From positions 99,122 through 163,121 of the forward strand of contig NW_006500321.1 of NCBI RefSeq assembly GCF_000471905.2: a stretch of DNA of 64,000 bases, in the 5' to 3' direction. A program made the position numbers and the translations under genes. Position 1 is the first letter of the stretch. Each line of letters starts with the position of its first letter. The DNA comes from Amborella trichopoda (lineage: Eukaryota; Streptophyta; Magnoliopsida; Amborellales; Amborellaceae). Of the stretch, positions 45,600-56,864 are shown one piece after another. Below the pieces are notes generated by a model. The model worked only from the letters and a program-made list of their open reading frames with translations. It did not search any database and was not told the origin of the DNA.

Positions 45600-46830
45600 G
45601 GACTTCGACAGGATCCCTCAAAACTTTCTATCTCTCTTCCTCTCTATTTCTCTATCTCGTTCTCTATCTCTTTTTCTATTCATCTCTCTTTCTCTCCTTA
45701 TTCCTTTATCTCTTTCTCTATCTCTTTATCTCTTTCTTTCCCTTTCTCTCTCTAGTCTTCTATCTCTTCCTCTACCTCTCTATCTCTCATCTCTCTTTCC
45801 CTTCTTCTTTTCTCGTGATATGCACAGTAGTGGCAGCGCCGTGCGTGCCCATCTCTCTTTCTCTTCTTCTCCCTCTCGACATGCATGGCAGTGACAACAC
45901 CATGTGTATCCTTATTCATCTCTTTCCTTATTTCTCTTTCTCTTGACATGCACGGAAGTGGTATCGCTGTGCGTGTCCCTCTTCCTCTCTCTTTTTCTCT
46001 CTCCTCCTCCCTCTTGATATGCACAGTAGTGGCAACGTCGTGCATGTCTCTCTTTCTCTCCTTCTCTCTCTTTCTCTTTATTTCTCTTTCTCTCTCTTTC
46101 TCTTTCTCTCTCTTTCTCTATTTTCTCTCTTTCTTTCTTCATCTATTTCTCTTGTGCTTGGTGAACGTTTAGCCCAGTCATTCTCTTCTTCCCTTCTCCT
46201 CTCTCCTGACATGCGTAGTAGTGGCAGCGCTGTGCATGTCTCTTTTTTCTCTTTCTCTCTATTTCTCTTTCTCTCTCTTTCTCTATTCTTCTCTCTTTCT
46301 TTCTTCGTTTCTTTCTCTCTTCTTCAATGTTGGGTGAACACATAGCACAATCATTCTCTTCTTCTCTTCTTTTCTCTTCTAACATGCGTCGTAAGGGCAG
46401 CGCCGCTCATGACTCTGTCTCTTTCTTTGTCTCTTCTTCTCTCTCCTGACAGGCATGGTAGTGGCAGCACTGTGTGTGTCCCTCTCCTCTATTTCTTTCT
46501 TTCTCATTCTCTCTCCTGACATGCACGACAGTGGCATCACCGTGCTTGCCTCCCTTTTTCTCTCCTCCTTTTCTATCTCTTTTTCTCTATATTTCTCTCT
46601 TTTTCTTTCTCTAGTCTTCTCTCTTTCTTTCTTCGTCTCTTTCTCCCTTCTTCATTGCGGGATGAACACGTAGCCCAGTCATTCTCTTCTTCTCTTCTTC
46701 TCTCTCCTGACATAGACAGTAGTGGCAGTGTCATGCATGCCTCTCCTTCTCTCTTTCTTTCTTTCTATCTCTTTCTCTCTAGCTTTCTATCTCTTCATCT
46801 ACATCTCTCTTTTCTTCTCCTTCGTCTCTT
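45600..46830. repeat. CT-rich tract with interspersed hairpin motif, 3' region of element B
   Basis: CTCTTTCTCT-type sequence. A motif like GACATGCACGGTAGTGGCA followed by GCGCCGTGCGTG is inserted about every 65-70 bp in its first part and less regularly later. Frames in this tract are serine/leucine/phenylalanine-rich noise. Confidence 0.8.
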
Positions 46831-47539
46831 CAAACCTTCTTTGGTGCTGGGTGAACACATAGCCCAGTCATCATTCCTTCTTCGATGTTGAGTAAACACG
46901 TAGCCCAGTCATCATCATAAGGTCGTCATAAGTACCGTCCGACATGGTGAGGACTTAAAATACATATCTCTCTAAATCACAAAACAGTCCCTTGAGGGTG
47001 AGGACTACGATAGAATCCCTTAAAAGTCTCCTCTCCCCCAAAGTCCCTATGCATGGATCTGTAACAAATGCATCTAAACGTCTGAGAATCCTAGTTACAA
47101 CATTGCATGGATATCTCCTCGGCATTCATGTGGTCTTGTGGCTAGGAAGAAAAAAGTAATAAAGTCGAAGGAAATTTTTGGAATGTTGTCCTTCTCGATT
47201 CTCTCGAAGCACAACATTCGGCAAGGCAAGTTATTTGAAGACATTTTTCAGCACCTTGGATCCTTGATGCGGAATAAAAGAGAAGCCAGTCAATAAAGCC
47301 CTAACTTACAACAGAATTTTTCATAGGCTTAGAATTGTCCCAAAATGAGTGATAATGATCTTAAGGACTTCAAAAGGCCACCTGCCAAGTTTTGTCGCCA
47401 TCAGACTTGTCAAAGGTAGTGCAGACAAAGAAACAATTTTAGAAAAATCAACATCTAGCACCCTGAAACGGATCGTAATTGGAACCCTATTTTCAGTATA
47501 TCAAAAGGCTATGGGGACCACCGCAATTAGATTCGGCAC

Positions 47540-48130
47540 GGTTGAAAACCCCAAGGGGTCATGTTTCAGCTTAAACAGACACTCCAATATGAAGTTATGG
47601 GTGAAAACCTGGAAAGGGGTAGGCCGCACGTTATTCCTGTGCGACCTCCCTGTACAAATTTCCATTAAAGGAGACTGGTTTTTAAAGTCACGAATAGTAG
47701 ATACTTCAGGTCACGCTCAATTTTTGCCAGTATGTTTGTCTCGTCAAGATGAGCCTTTTGATATGTGGCACGTCCTATAACGATGTCCGAGCAGGGAGAA
47801 AAGCTAGATAGAAGATCACGGTCCGTGATCAAGGTTGTAAGAAAATCAGAAGTAGCATGACCAAGTCGAGCAGCCATATCACGACGCTCGCATACCCGAT
47901 CGACACGAAACCAGTTGCATTGCGTGTGCAAGGTCCACGGTTGAAAACTCCAAGGGGTCAAGTTTTAGCTTAAACAGACACTCCAAGACGAAGTTATGGG
48001 TGAAATCCTGAAAGGGGGTACACCGCATGTTATTCCAATGCGACCTCCCTGTATCAATTTCCATTAAAGGAGACTTGATTTTTACATCGACGCAAAACTA
48101 GTTGCTTTGCGTGTATAAGGTCCAGGGCTA
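47540..48130. repeat. Tandem duplication inside U3 of the element B LTR
   Basis: CAAGGGGTCA(A/T)GTTT(T/C)AGCTTAAACAG occurs at about 47550 and 47950. Both units continue through the hairpin and CATTAAAGGAGACT to CGTGTGCAAGGTCCA / CGTGTATAAGGTCCA. The other LTRs have one unit. Confidence 0.8.
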
Positions 48131-48710
48131 TGTTTGGTCTGAACCACATGCGTGATAAATGGTTAGATTTGGGTGTACAAAGGTGTTAGATTTTTTGTAA
48201 AATTCCGGTCTTCAGAATCCAAGTTCCAGCCAAAAACCCAAGATGGTAAAATCTTTGTTCGGGCACGAAATCGAGCTATATTTGTTACAATGCGATCGTG
48301 ATGGCATACTCAGTGCAAATCACCAAATGAATAAAGGAAATACATTAAGAAATGAGTGCACTATCGATCAAAAGTTTTCAAGATTCGTACAAATTTCAAG
48401 TCACATGATCGTAGCCTAAAAACACGATCTGTGGCTCAAAGTTAGTATCAAATTGATCGTCATGCCAAGCTCAACAAGAAAGTAATAATCCTTTGGCCAA
48501 ATGAGTGCTAGAGAAACCCTGAATAGGCCTAGAAAATTGCACATGTTCTATGGTTGCAGTAGGGACTATTTTGAAATTTTGTGTATTGATGAGTAAGGGT
48601 AAAATAATAATTTTGCACTCATTTTTAGAATTTTTTTAATTCATATAAATTATAGTTATCATCAATTAGAGTCGATTTTTAGCATCCACCAATGTTTTGG
48701 GCTCAACTCT

Positions 48711-48717
48711 ATATATG
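48711..48717 (+). promoter_or_regulatory. TATA box of the element B LTR
   Basis: TATATAT follows ATCCACCAATGTTTTGGGC, the conserved pre-TATA phrase. Confidence 0.65.
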
Positions 48718-48724
48718 TCAAGAT

Positions 48725-50850
48725 CTATCTTTCTCCCTCTTCTTCTTCTTCCCTCTTTCTCTCTCCTCTTCTTCTCTCTTTCTCTCTCCCTCTCTCTTTC
48801 TCTCTTCTTCTCTCTTTTCTCTCCTGTTCTTTCTTTGTCTCTTTTTCTCTCTTCTCTTTCCTCTTCTTTCTTTCTCCCTTTTCTTCTCTCTTTTCTCTCC
48901 TCTTCTTTCTTTGTCTCTTTTTCTCTCTTCTCTCTCCTCTTCTTTCTTTCTCTCTTCTCTCTCCTATTCTTTCTTTCTCTCTCTTCTTCTTCCCTCTTTC
49001 TCTCCCCTTACTTCTCTCTTTCTCTCTCTCTCTCTTATTCTTTCTTTCTCTCTCCCTATTTTTGCCTCTCTCTTCTCTCTCAACATGCATGGCAGTAGGC
49101 ACCACCGTGCGTGACCCTCTTTCTCTTCTTTCCTCTTTTCTCTCTGCCCACTTTCCTCTCTCATCCCCCTTCTTTCCTAATCCTTTCTCTCTCTACTTTC
49201 CCTTCTTCTTTCTCTGATCTCTTTCATGATCTCTCTGTAGTTTTATTTCTTCTCTCTCTTTCTCTTTCTTTTATGTCTTTCCTTTTCTCTCTCTTTATTC
49301 TTTCCTTTCTCTCTCCTCCCCATTCATGCACGGTGGTGCCCATCGTCGAGCATGACGACCTCCTTCTCTTGAAATGTGTATAGTGAGCCGGCCACCCGAG
49401 TGGTGGGTCAGGCCTTTGCCTAAGTTCCTCTTTCCCCATGTTGTGCACGGTGATGCTCATCGTCACACATGACCTTTCTTCCTTTATTCTCTGATAAGGA
49501 CATTGAATCGGGCCCTTTCCTAAGTGGAGGGTCGGGTCATGTCTAAGTCCCTTTTGACATGCATGGTGATGCTTATTGCCACATGTGTCTTTTTTTTTCT
49601 CTCTCTTCTCTCTCTCTCTCTCTCTCTCTCCTATCATGGATGATAGAACCCATCACTGTACATGTTCTTTTTGTCTCTCTCTCTCCTTTCATGGACAGTG
49701 AAACCCATCGTCGTCCATGTTCTCTCTTACTCTCTCTCCTGCTATAGACGGCAAAAACCATCATCGTCCATGTTCTCTCTGTCTGTCTCTCTCCTGTCAT
49801 GGACGGCAGAACCCATCGTCGTTTCTGTTCTCTCTTATCTTCTGTCTCCTGTCATGGATGGCAGAACCCATCATCGTCCATGTTCTCTCTTACTTTATCT
49901 CTCTTGTCATGGATGGCGGAACCCATCGCCGCCAATGTTTCTTTTCTCATATTCGTTCTCCTTTCTTCCTTATCTCCTCTCTCTCTTATTTCTCCTCTCT
50001 TCTCCCTTCTCTCTTCTCTCTCTTCTTTCTTCTTTCTTCTCTTCTTCTTCTTCTCTCCCTGTTCTTTATGCTCTCTTCTCTCTCTTATTTCTTCTCTCTT
50101 CTCGCATTTCTTTCTTCTTCTCTCTCCCCTCACTCTTCATTCTTCTCTCTCTTCTTTCTTCTCTTTTCTCTCTCTTCTTTCTCCTCCCTTTTCTATCTCT
50201 TCTCATTCTCCTCTTTTCCTCTACTTCTTCTATGTTTCTCATTCTTCTTCTCTGTTTCTCTCTCTCTTCTTTCCTCTTCTCTCTTTTCTTCTTTTCTTTC
50301 TTCATCTCTCTTTTCTTTTCTTCTTCTTCTTCTCTCTTCTCTTCTCTTCTATTCTCTTCTTCTCCTCTTCTTCTTCTTGTCTCTTCTCTTCTCTTCTCTT
50401 CTATTCTCTTCTTATCTTCGTCATCTTTTCTCTTATCTTCTCTTCTATTCTCTTCTTTTCTTTTTCTTCTTCTCTCTGATCCTCTCTTCATCTCTCTTCT
50501 TCTCTCCTTCTTTCTTCTATTCTCTTCTTCTTCTCTCTCTGCTGTCTTCTCTCTTATCTCCACTCGCATTTCACTTCTCTTATTTTTTCTCTTCTCTTTT
50601 CTCTCTCTCTTCTCTTCTCTTCTCATCTTTTCTTCTACTTCTCTTCTCTTCTCCTTATCTTTTCTTCTACTTCTCTTCTCTTCTCCTTATCTTTTCTTCT
50701 ACTTCTCTTCTCCTTCTCTCTTCTTTTACCTCTCTTCTCTCTATCTGCTTTTCTTCCTTCTTCTCTCTCACTATTCTTCTCTTACTCCTTCCTCTCCTCT
50801 TTTCTCTCTCTTTCTTCTCACTCTTCTTTCTTCTTCCTCGCTCGTTTGAC
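48725..50850. repeat. CT-rich microsatellite tract of the element B LTR
   Basis: About 2.1 kb of CTCTTTCTCTC and TCTTCTTCT. Hairpin motif variants (GCATGGCAGT...ACCGTGCGTG) are embedded near 49085, 49325, 49445 and 49560. It lies just downstream of the TATA box and so would be in transcribed R/U5 sequence. Long open frames here on both strands are low-complexity by-products. Confidence 0.85.
49625..49960. repeat. 55-bp minisatellite with internal hairpin
   Basis: About six units. CATGGA starts at 49635, 49690, 49798, 49854 and 49909, with a variant near 49743. Each unit holds ATGGACGGCAGAACCCATCG then TCGTCCAT, so ATGGAC and GTCCAT can pair. Confidence 0.85.
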
Positions 50851-51972
50851 CATGGGACAAGCTAAGTCTAGCACTGTCATGGTAGTCTCGTCGTCGAGCA
50901 TTATTACCACTGTGTTGGTCTAAGTTACCGTGCTGATCTTGCTGCCACGTCAGACTTGCTATCGTGCCAGGCTGGTTGGTGTTGGTTCTGCCATCTAGTA
51001 GTATTATCGTAGTGCCCATCTTGCTACCATGCAAAATGGTAGTACTGCCATCTAGTAGTACTGGTCTAGCTATTGTGTCCGTCTAGCCACTTGGTTAAAT
51101 TTCTTTTTATTCTCTTTGCTTTCCTCTATTATATTTCTTTCTTCTTCTTTGGAATGCGCACGCTCGTGTGTATTTTCCTAAAGACAAGGTGGGGTCCCTT
51201 GGCTCACTTATCTTATAAAATTAACCGTGTGTGTGTGATTACAGAAATAGGAGAGTACAGGTCAAGGGAGGCAATTTCGAACCAGTTGTAGGACTGGGGG
51301 CTCTCTGTCATGATCTAAGACAACGCCCATGCGAGTTTGGTGAGGTGTGTCATGCCTCACACCAAAATTCCTCTCTCACCAGTTGGTGTACCTGCCCCTT
51401 ATTTCTTAACAAGGTTCTTGAGAGAACGGTCTCTAGTCCGGGGTTCTCCTTGAAACTCGCGACACATGCCACAAGGTCATCCCGACCCAAGGGCAAGATC
51501 GAGGCATTTAACCATCAAGAAGTTCCTTTGTCAAGCACTGAGCTTCAGTCACCTACCACAAATGTCCAGTTGCCCGCTCTTATGATTAAGAGGTTATCAC
51601 TCTACATCGATGAAAATAAAAGGGATGAACTAAAAGCTCAGTAAGTAGATCAACGTTATTGCCCTCTGGCTTATATATAATGACATTTATAAACATTTCT
51701 GCCAATTTATACAGTAGTCACAATGTAGAGTCATGTATCACAACTCTTTAGCAGGGTAAGAAACAGTATAAGTCAGATATCAAGACATCACATATTGCAT
51801 AAGCTCGCATTTACTCCATGTCTTATCACAATAACGAAACAGAAACTCAAACGAAACACACAATGCACACAGGTAGAGACTGGAGTTGCCTATTCTTGAA
51901 GTAGAAGTCCCATCGATCAGGCCAAGTTAATCCTGTAACTTGGAACTTCTACCCTCACTCAGGAGGGAGAAC

Positions 51973-52412
51973 AATGACAAATGGGTGTCCCATTTTGTAA
52001 TGTCATTTGACACGTACATAGTCCCCAATCTACTTTGGGGATTTTGATAGGCAGTGGCCTTCCAAGACACGACCCTCTCCTTATGCCTTCAGATGAGAGG
52101 GCATTACACTACCACTAGGTAACTCGGTGCATAGTGCTCATATAGATTCAAGGGGCAGACCCTCCCAAATATTCACATTCACATCCCGATCCCATTCCTA
52201 TCATAGGGGTCGAGGAAAGATCTCAGTTGCTGACATTACTTTCCAATCATAACAGTACAGATCACATCACCAACGGGTAACCCGTTGCGTAGTGCCATAT
52301 ATCGGAAGTTTCACAGTATCATACCACACTACCAATGGGTGTTGCATTACATAGCAGTCCATATCGCAGTCACATTATACCACACTACCAATGGGTGTCC
52401 CATTGCGTAGTG
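51973..52412. repeat. Dispersed hairpin family with paired changes
   Basis: Five related stem-loops at 51973-52007, 52107-52136, 52266-52294, 52327-52357 and 52383-52412. The best has arms CACTACCAATGGG and CCCATTGCGTAGTG around a TGT loop. Another has CAACGGG and CCCGTTG around TAA, a paired change. The first has an added outer stem, AATGACA with TGTCATT. Spacing is irregular. Confidence 0.75.
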
Positions 52413-52689
52413 GTCTATATTACAACCACATTATACCTAATTGTAGCTTTGTACATTCATTCTCAAGAATTCATTCACTCATGCTTTGCTAATTTATTTT
52501 TCAGGAATTCAAAAGCATTCATAGTACATAAGCATGCATATTCAGTGCTTCATGACAGATAATTTCAATCTCTTTATGAGGGGCTTAAGCTTTATTTGGA
52601 AACATATAAATCAGTGCACCACTTTTCATGATTCATACAACAGTTTGGGATTCACTACCATTTCTATCGTTGATATACATATGCTAAAG

Positions 52690-53270
52690 AAGGCATGATA
52701 TCCAATTCATAAGAAATTTCAACTCAATTGCAACATCAACTTGAAATAGACACATATAGCTTTCAATCAAAGGAAATTTGAGGTCATTTGAGCATCATTT
52801 AGTCAGTCAAGAGTTTAGTGCAAAATGGACTACAGTTATGAAATTTCAGCGATTCCTTACAGTAACATGTCCCTACTAACCTCGGTATAACTCTCAATTT
52901 AGGAGGAATGTTGATATGGTTTCAAACCCCACTTAAATTAAACACACATATTTTTCAATTGGAGGTGGTTTGAAAGCATTTGGACCTCGTTTGGCCAGTC
53001 AAAATCTTAACACAATAAGAATGAAAAGTTTTGAAATCTGTTGTAATTTGATAACAAAGACATGTCCCCCATAAACTGAGATAGAACTTCCAATCTATAA
53101 GAAATTTTGGGATGATATAAAAACCAACGTTTAAGTAGAAACACATACCTTTCAAATAAAGGTGATTTGAAGCTATTTGGATATCATTTTATTAGTTAAA
53201 AGTTCATTATAAGAACATGTAATTTCTCTGAAAATTCACAGTATGGTCATGGCATACCTCAAGAACAGTC
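52690..53270. repeat. Divergent 195-bp tandem repeat, three units
   Basis: A CACATA...TTTCAAT(C/T) block followed by GATTTGAA / GGTTTGAA and CATTTGG...TCATTT recurs with CACATA at 52751, 52945 and 53142. Each unit is preceded by a CCAATTCATAAGAAATTT-like phrase. Old, diverged repeats. Confidence 0.7.
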
Positions 53271-54374
53271 AAATACTTCAAACTTATGGTAGTTATCAAC
53301 ATGAAACCTTTTTCATCTTCCATTAGATGCATGGGAACACTGTTTCACAAATTTTCATGGCTAACAAGAGGAATTCCAGTGCTCATTCTGTCATGCAATT
53401 GAAGGCGTAATTTCCTAAAAAGAAATAGGACACATGCAACCACATTTCTTTTCACAATTCGCATACATGCTCAAGCTTAGCTTCATACTTAATCTCATAC
53501 TTTAATGACCAAGGACATGCAAGGTGTTTGATCCACTTACATGTGTGCACTTGTGCCTCCAAAATCCCTCACTCAGTCCACTTCAAGCTCTGTAACAGTG
53601 GGCATAAAAAGGGCTGAGAACTCGAAGTGTTTGGCTACTCAAGGGTGATTAAATGAACATGACGTGAGGGAAAGAGAGAGAGGCTTATGTGTCTCAAAAG
53701 TGGGAGGTGGCAGCTTGCGTGCGCGAAGTGGCAGCTGTTGAAGTGTATTTTCTGACACTTGTTATCCTCGGTTTGCATAAAGAGAGAGTAGTTTGCGACC
53801 TAAGACCACAAGAATCAAAAAGCCTGTGGACTACGATAGCAGTAGGCCGATAAGCCCTTATATTGCGTATAATTCCTAATGGTCCCAAAATGGCCCCAAA
53901 ACGTGGCTAAGGTTCCCCCAAGAACGCTCGCTAAGTCTTATCGTAATCCAACAAAACTAGGGTGGATGAGATGCCAAATCCGTTTTCAGAATTCTTCCTC
54001 TATCAGCCTTTTTTTTTTTAGCTTCAAACGACCACCAAATTGCGTCCATTGAATTTAGAAGGCTAAAAAACCCTCAGATATCAAATTTCGGGACATTTGG
54101 ACACCCTTGGACCAACTTGTGGCTGACTTACTAAAAATGGGTAGGCCGCATGTAATCCTGGTGCACCCTCGGAGAACTCCATGACAGCCACAAGAGGTTC
54201 ATGTGAAGTCATGGCCATGGTAGGGACTCATTTGGAATTACTCAGCTTGTTATGAGCAAGGGGCAAAATCATCATTTTTCCCCCACTTTTAGCACTTATT
54301 TAATTCAACAAAAATTGTATTTTCAAGCAATTAGGTTAGATTTTAGGCATCCACCCATGTTTCCCATGGTTGCC

Positions 54375-54382
54375 TATAAATA
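54375..54382 (+). promoter_or_regulatory. TATA box of the fragment E LTR
   Basis: TATAAATA after the conserved pre-TATA phrase. The first transcribed bases would be near 54400-54410. Confidence 0.65.
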
Positions 54383-54599
54383 CCTAGCATGTAATAATTA
54401 AAGGGTCTTCTTTTGATCTCTTAGAACAGCTCTTAGCTTAGGGATCATCACATGGTCTCTTGATGTAACACGCGATTGCTGTTAGTAAATAAGTCCCCCT
54501 TGTTGCAGTTAATCTCGTTTTTGTCATTTAGAGAGACCAGAGCCAAGACCCACTAGGTAACTTTCTCTCATCGCTACGTGCGTGGTGAGGGGCCAGCAA

Positions 54600-56160
54600 T
54601 GAAGCTATTGGCCTGCCATTCTCTCTTTTCCTTTCTTCTCTCTTCATTATTCTTCTCTCCCATATTCATCTTTTTCTTCTTTTTCCTCTTCTCGTCATTC
54701 TCTCTTCATTCTTTTCTCTCTCCTCTTTTCCTCCCTTTCTCTCTCATCTCTTCATTCTCTCCCTCTCACTTTCTCTTCCTTCTCTCCTCTTTTCATCTCT
54801 TTCTCTCTCCTATCTTCATTCTCTCCCCCTTTCTCTTTTTCTCTTTCTTCTCTCTCCTCTGTCCCTCTCCCTTTCTCTCTCTTTCTTTCTTCTCTCTCCT
54901 CTTTTCCTCCTCCTTTCTCTCTCCTCTTTTCCTCTCCTTTTCTCTCTCCTCTTTTCATTCTCTCTCTTCTCTCTTCTCATTTCCTCTCCCTTTCTCTCTC
55001 CTCTCTTTATTCTCTCTCTTTATTTTTCTTCTCTCTCCTCTTTCCCTCTCCGTCTCTCTCCTCTCTTCATTCTCTTTCCCTTTCTCTCTTTCTCTTCCTT
55101 CTCTCTCCTCTTTCCCTCTCCCTTTCTCTCTTTCTCTTCCTTCTCTCTCCTCTTTCCCTCTCCCTTTCTCTCTTCTCTCTTTATTTTCTCTCTCCCTTTC
55201 TCTCTTTCTCTTTCTTCTCTCTCCTCTTTCCCTCTCACATTAACTCTCATCTTCCTCTCTTCTTTTTTTGTCATCATTCTTTCTCTCTTCGTTTTTACCT
55301 TCTTTTTCTCTCTTCTCTTTCCCTCTTTCTTCCCTATCCCCATTCTTTCTTTCTCTGTCCTCCTTCCCCCTTTCCTTCTCTTCTCTCTCTTTTCTCTTTC
55401 TCTTTCTCCTCTCTCCTATTTCTCTCTTCTCCCTTCTTCTCTCTCCCTTTTCTCCCTCTTCTATCTCCTTCCCCTTTTTCTCTTCTCCTTACTTCCTCTC
55501 TCCTCTTCCTCCTTCGTCTTCTCTTATCCTTTCCTTATACGGCGGTACATGCCACTGTTTATGTCCTTCCTGTCACTTCTTCTCTCTTCTTCTCCTTTAT
55601 GCCTTCTTCTTTCCCTCCTCTATCACTACCCTGGATGGCGGCAAGAGCTGTCGCCTGTCTCTCTCATTCGTTGTCTTCTTTCCCAGACAGCAGCACAAGC
55701 CACCGCTTGTCTCTCTCCTTCATTTGTCTCCTTTCTCCAAACGACAGCACAAGCCACCATCTGTATACCTCTTTCATCTATTTCCCTTCCCCAAACTAAA
55801 ACACAAGCCACCGTCCATATCTCTCCTTTACTCCTCTATCCTCTCTTTTCCCTATTCTATCTCTCTCTATCTCCTCTATCCCTCTTTCATCTATCTCCCT
55901 TCCCCAGATGGTAACACAAGCTGTCATCCATATCTCTCCTTTACTCCTCTATCCTCTCTTCGCTCTTTTTTATAGCCTCTTTATTCTCTGTCTTCTCCTC
56001 TCTTTCCTCACTCTCACTTTCTATGCTCTCTCTATCTCTCAGTTTCTTTTTCCCTCTTCATCCTTTACTTCCTATCTCTTCTCTCCATTCTTCGTCTCTT
56101 CTTCTATCTATCTCCCTCTTCTCCCTTATCTTCATCTTTCTTTACTCCCTTTCTCCATGT
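54600..56160. repeat. CT-rich tract of the fragment E LTR with a private minisatellite
   Basis: CTCTCTCCTCTTTTCC-type sequence to about 55530, then a roughly 60-bp repeat (near 55630-55960) with GACAGCAGCACAAGCCACCG-like cores. The same place in the other LTRs holds different minisatellites. Long open frames here are low-complexity. Confidence 0.8.
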
Positions 56161-56654
56161 ACTCAAAACGTCATGGATTTCTCCTTAAGAAGGCGAAAAA
56201 AAGCTGCTAGATTGATAAGGAACAGATGAAACTTCCCACCATTCGTCTCCATCGTCTTTGCACTTTTTCCTCTCCAACGTGCGTGTATGCGTATGTCCAC
56301 ATCTAGATAAGCCCGGGTCCCTTGACCCACTTGTCTATATATTCTTATGTCTATGTGTGGTCGTAAGAAGGAAGAAAGGAGGCTAGGCGAACCCAAACCA
56401 GTCTCAGACTTGGGGAGCTTTCTTCGTGATCTAAGAGGGTGCCCATGTGAGCCAGCCCAAGCATATCACGGATCCACGTGAGGTAAATCCTGCCTCGTGA
56501 CCTTCAAATACCTCTCTCATCGGTTGGTTTTCCTGCCTGCATCCTCCCTATGTTGTTCCTGAGAGAGAGGTCTCAGATCTCGGGTCCATCTCGAACCTGC
56601 GACTACACCATGTAGTAGATCCGATCAAGAGGGTGAGACTAAGGAGCCTAACCA

Positions 56655-56864
56655 TCTTGGTGCTTCCACTAGGGATACGCTACCCCAACATCGAATAATT
56701 CTCGCTTGGCTGCCCTTTTTGTGTTTTCCTGCTTTCTGCACACACACATGACTTCGGGGTTGAACCCCTTTATCCAAGTCGGGGATTTCGTGATCCTTGT
56801 ACTCATGAAACGCCCTCGAGATCAAGCTCCATGAACTTTGTTCCCAACCTTCCTTTTGAGCATC
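56655..56864 (+). mobile_element. Internal stub of fragment E with primer binding site
   Basis: TGGTGCTTCCACTAGGGAT at 56658-56676 is a diverged counterpart of the tRNA-Arg-type primer site of element C. The next 190 bp resemble the start of element C's internal region (CGGGGATTTCGTGATCC against CGGGGATTTTCTTATCC). The stub ends where the next LTR begins. Confidence 0.6.

Larger units (their letters stand above)
36830..51514 (+). mobile_element. Element B: decayed Tat/Ogre-like element, 5'-truncated
   Basis: About 14.7 kb, same family as element A but a clearly diverged copy. It shows a splice-acceptor-like site, a protease-like region with acidic tail, an antisense PMD gene, a satellite array, a CT-rich 3' region and a 3' LTR (47231-51514). 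The ORF1 and gag parts are missing on the left. The junction between the protease tail and the antisense gene is in the same place as in A, with no pol between. Broken many times. Age cannot be set from one LTR. Confidence 0.8.
47231..51514 (+). repeat. 3' LTR of element B
   Basis: Homologous to the other LTRs from a degraded start (TATTTGAAGACATTTTTC) at about 47231 to the end TTTAACCA at 51514. It shows the U3 hairpin at 47622-47646 and again at 48022-48045, a TATA box at 48711, a CT-rich tract at 48725-50850 with a 55-bp minisatellite, and the end block at 51250-51514. At 4.28 kb it is much longer than the element A LTR, mainly because of the CT tract. Confidence 0.75.
51515..53735. other. 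Unassigned repeat region between element B and fragment E
   Basis: No gene is seen. It holds a family of hairpins (51973-52412), a divergent 195-bp repeat (52690-53270) and an AT-rich remainder. A CATAAAAAG box lies near 53605. The style is that of a long LTR or 3' UTR of another retroelement family, but I cannot show ends. Confidence 0.4.
53736..56654 (+). repeat. LTR of fragment E
   Basis: Starts TGTTGAAGTGTATTTTC and ends CCTAACCA. U3 is the most diverged of the set but keeps AAAATGGCCCC, the GGTAGGCCGCATG hairpin arm (54142) and ATCCACCCATGTTTCCC before TATAAATA at 54375. A CT-rich tract follows (54600-56160), then the conserved end block (56380-56654). A primer-site-like sequence follows, so it was a 5' LTR. 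Confidence 0.7.

Noticed and set aside
49662-50865. Long open frames of 380-395 codons in the CT-rich tract
   Set aside because: They consist of serine, leucine and phenylalanine from CT/TCT repeats, and several frames are open at once on the same stretch. This is low-complexity DNA inside an LTR.
54578-55975. Open frames of 221 and 235 codons, plus a minus-strand Lys/Arg/Glu-rich frame
   Set aside because: Same reason: CT-rich microsatellite of the fragment E LTR, with complementary Glu/Arg/Lys frames on the other strand.
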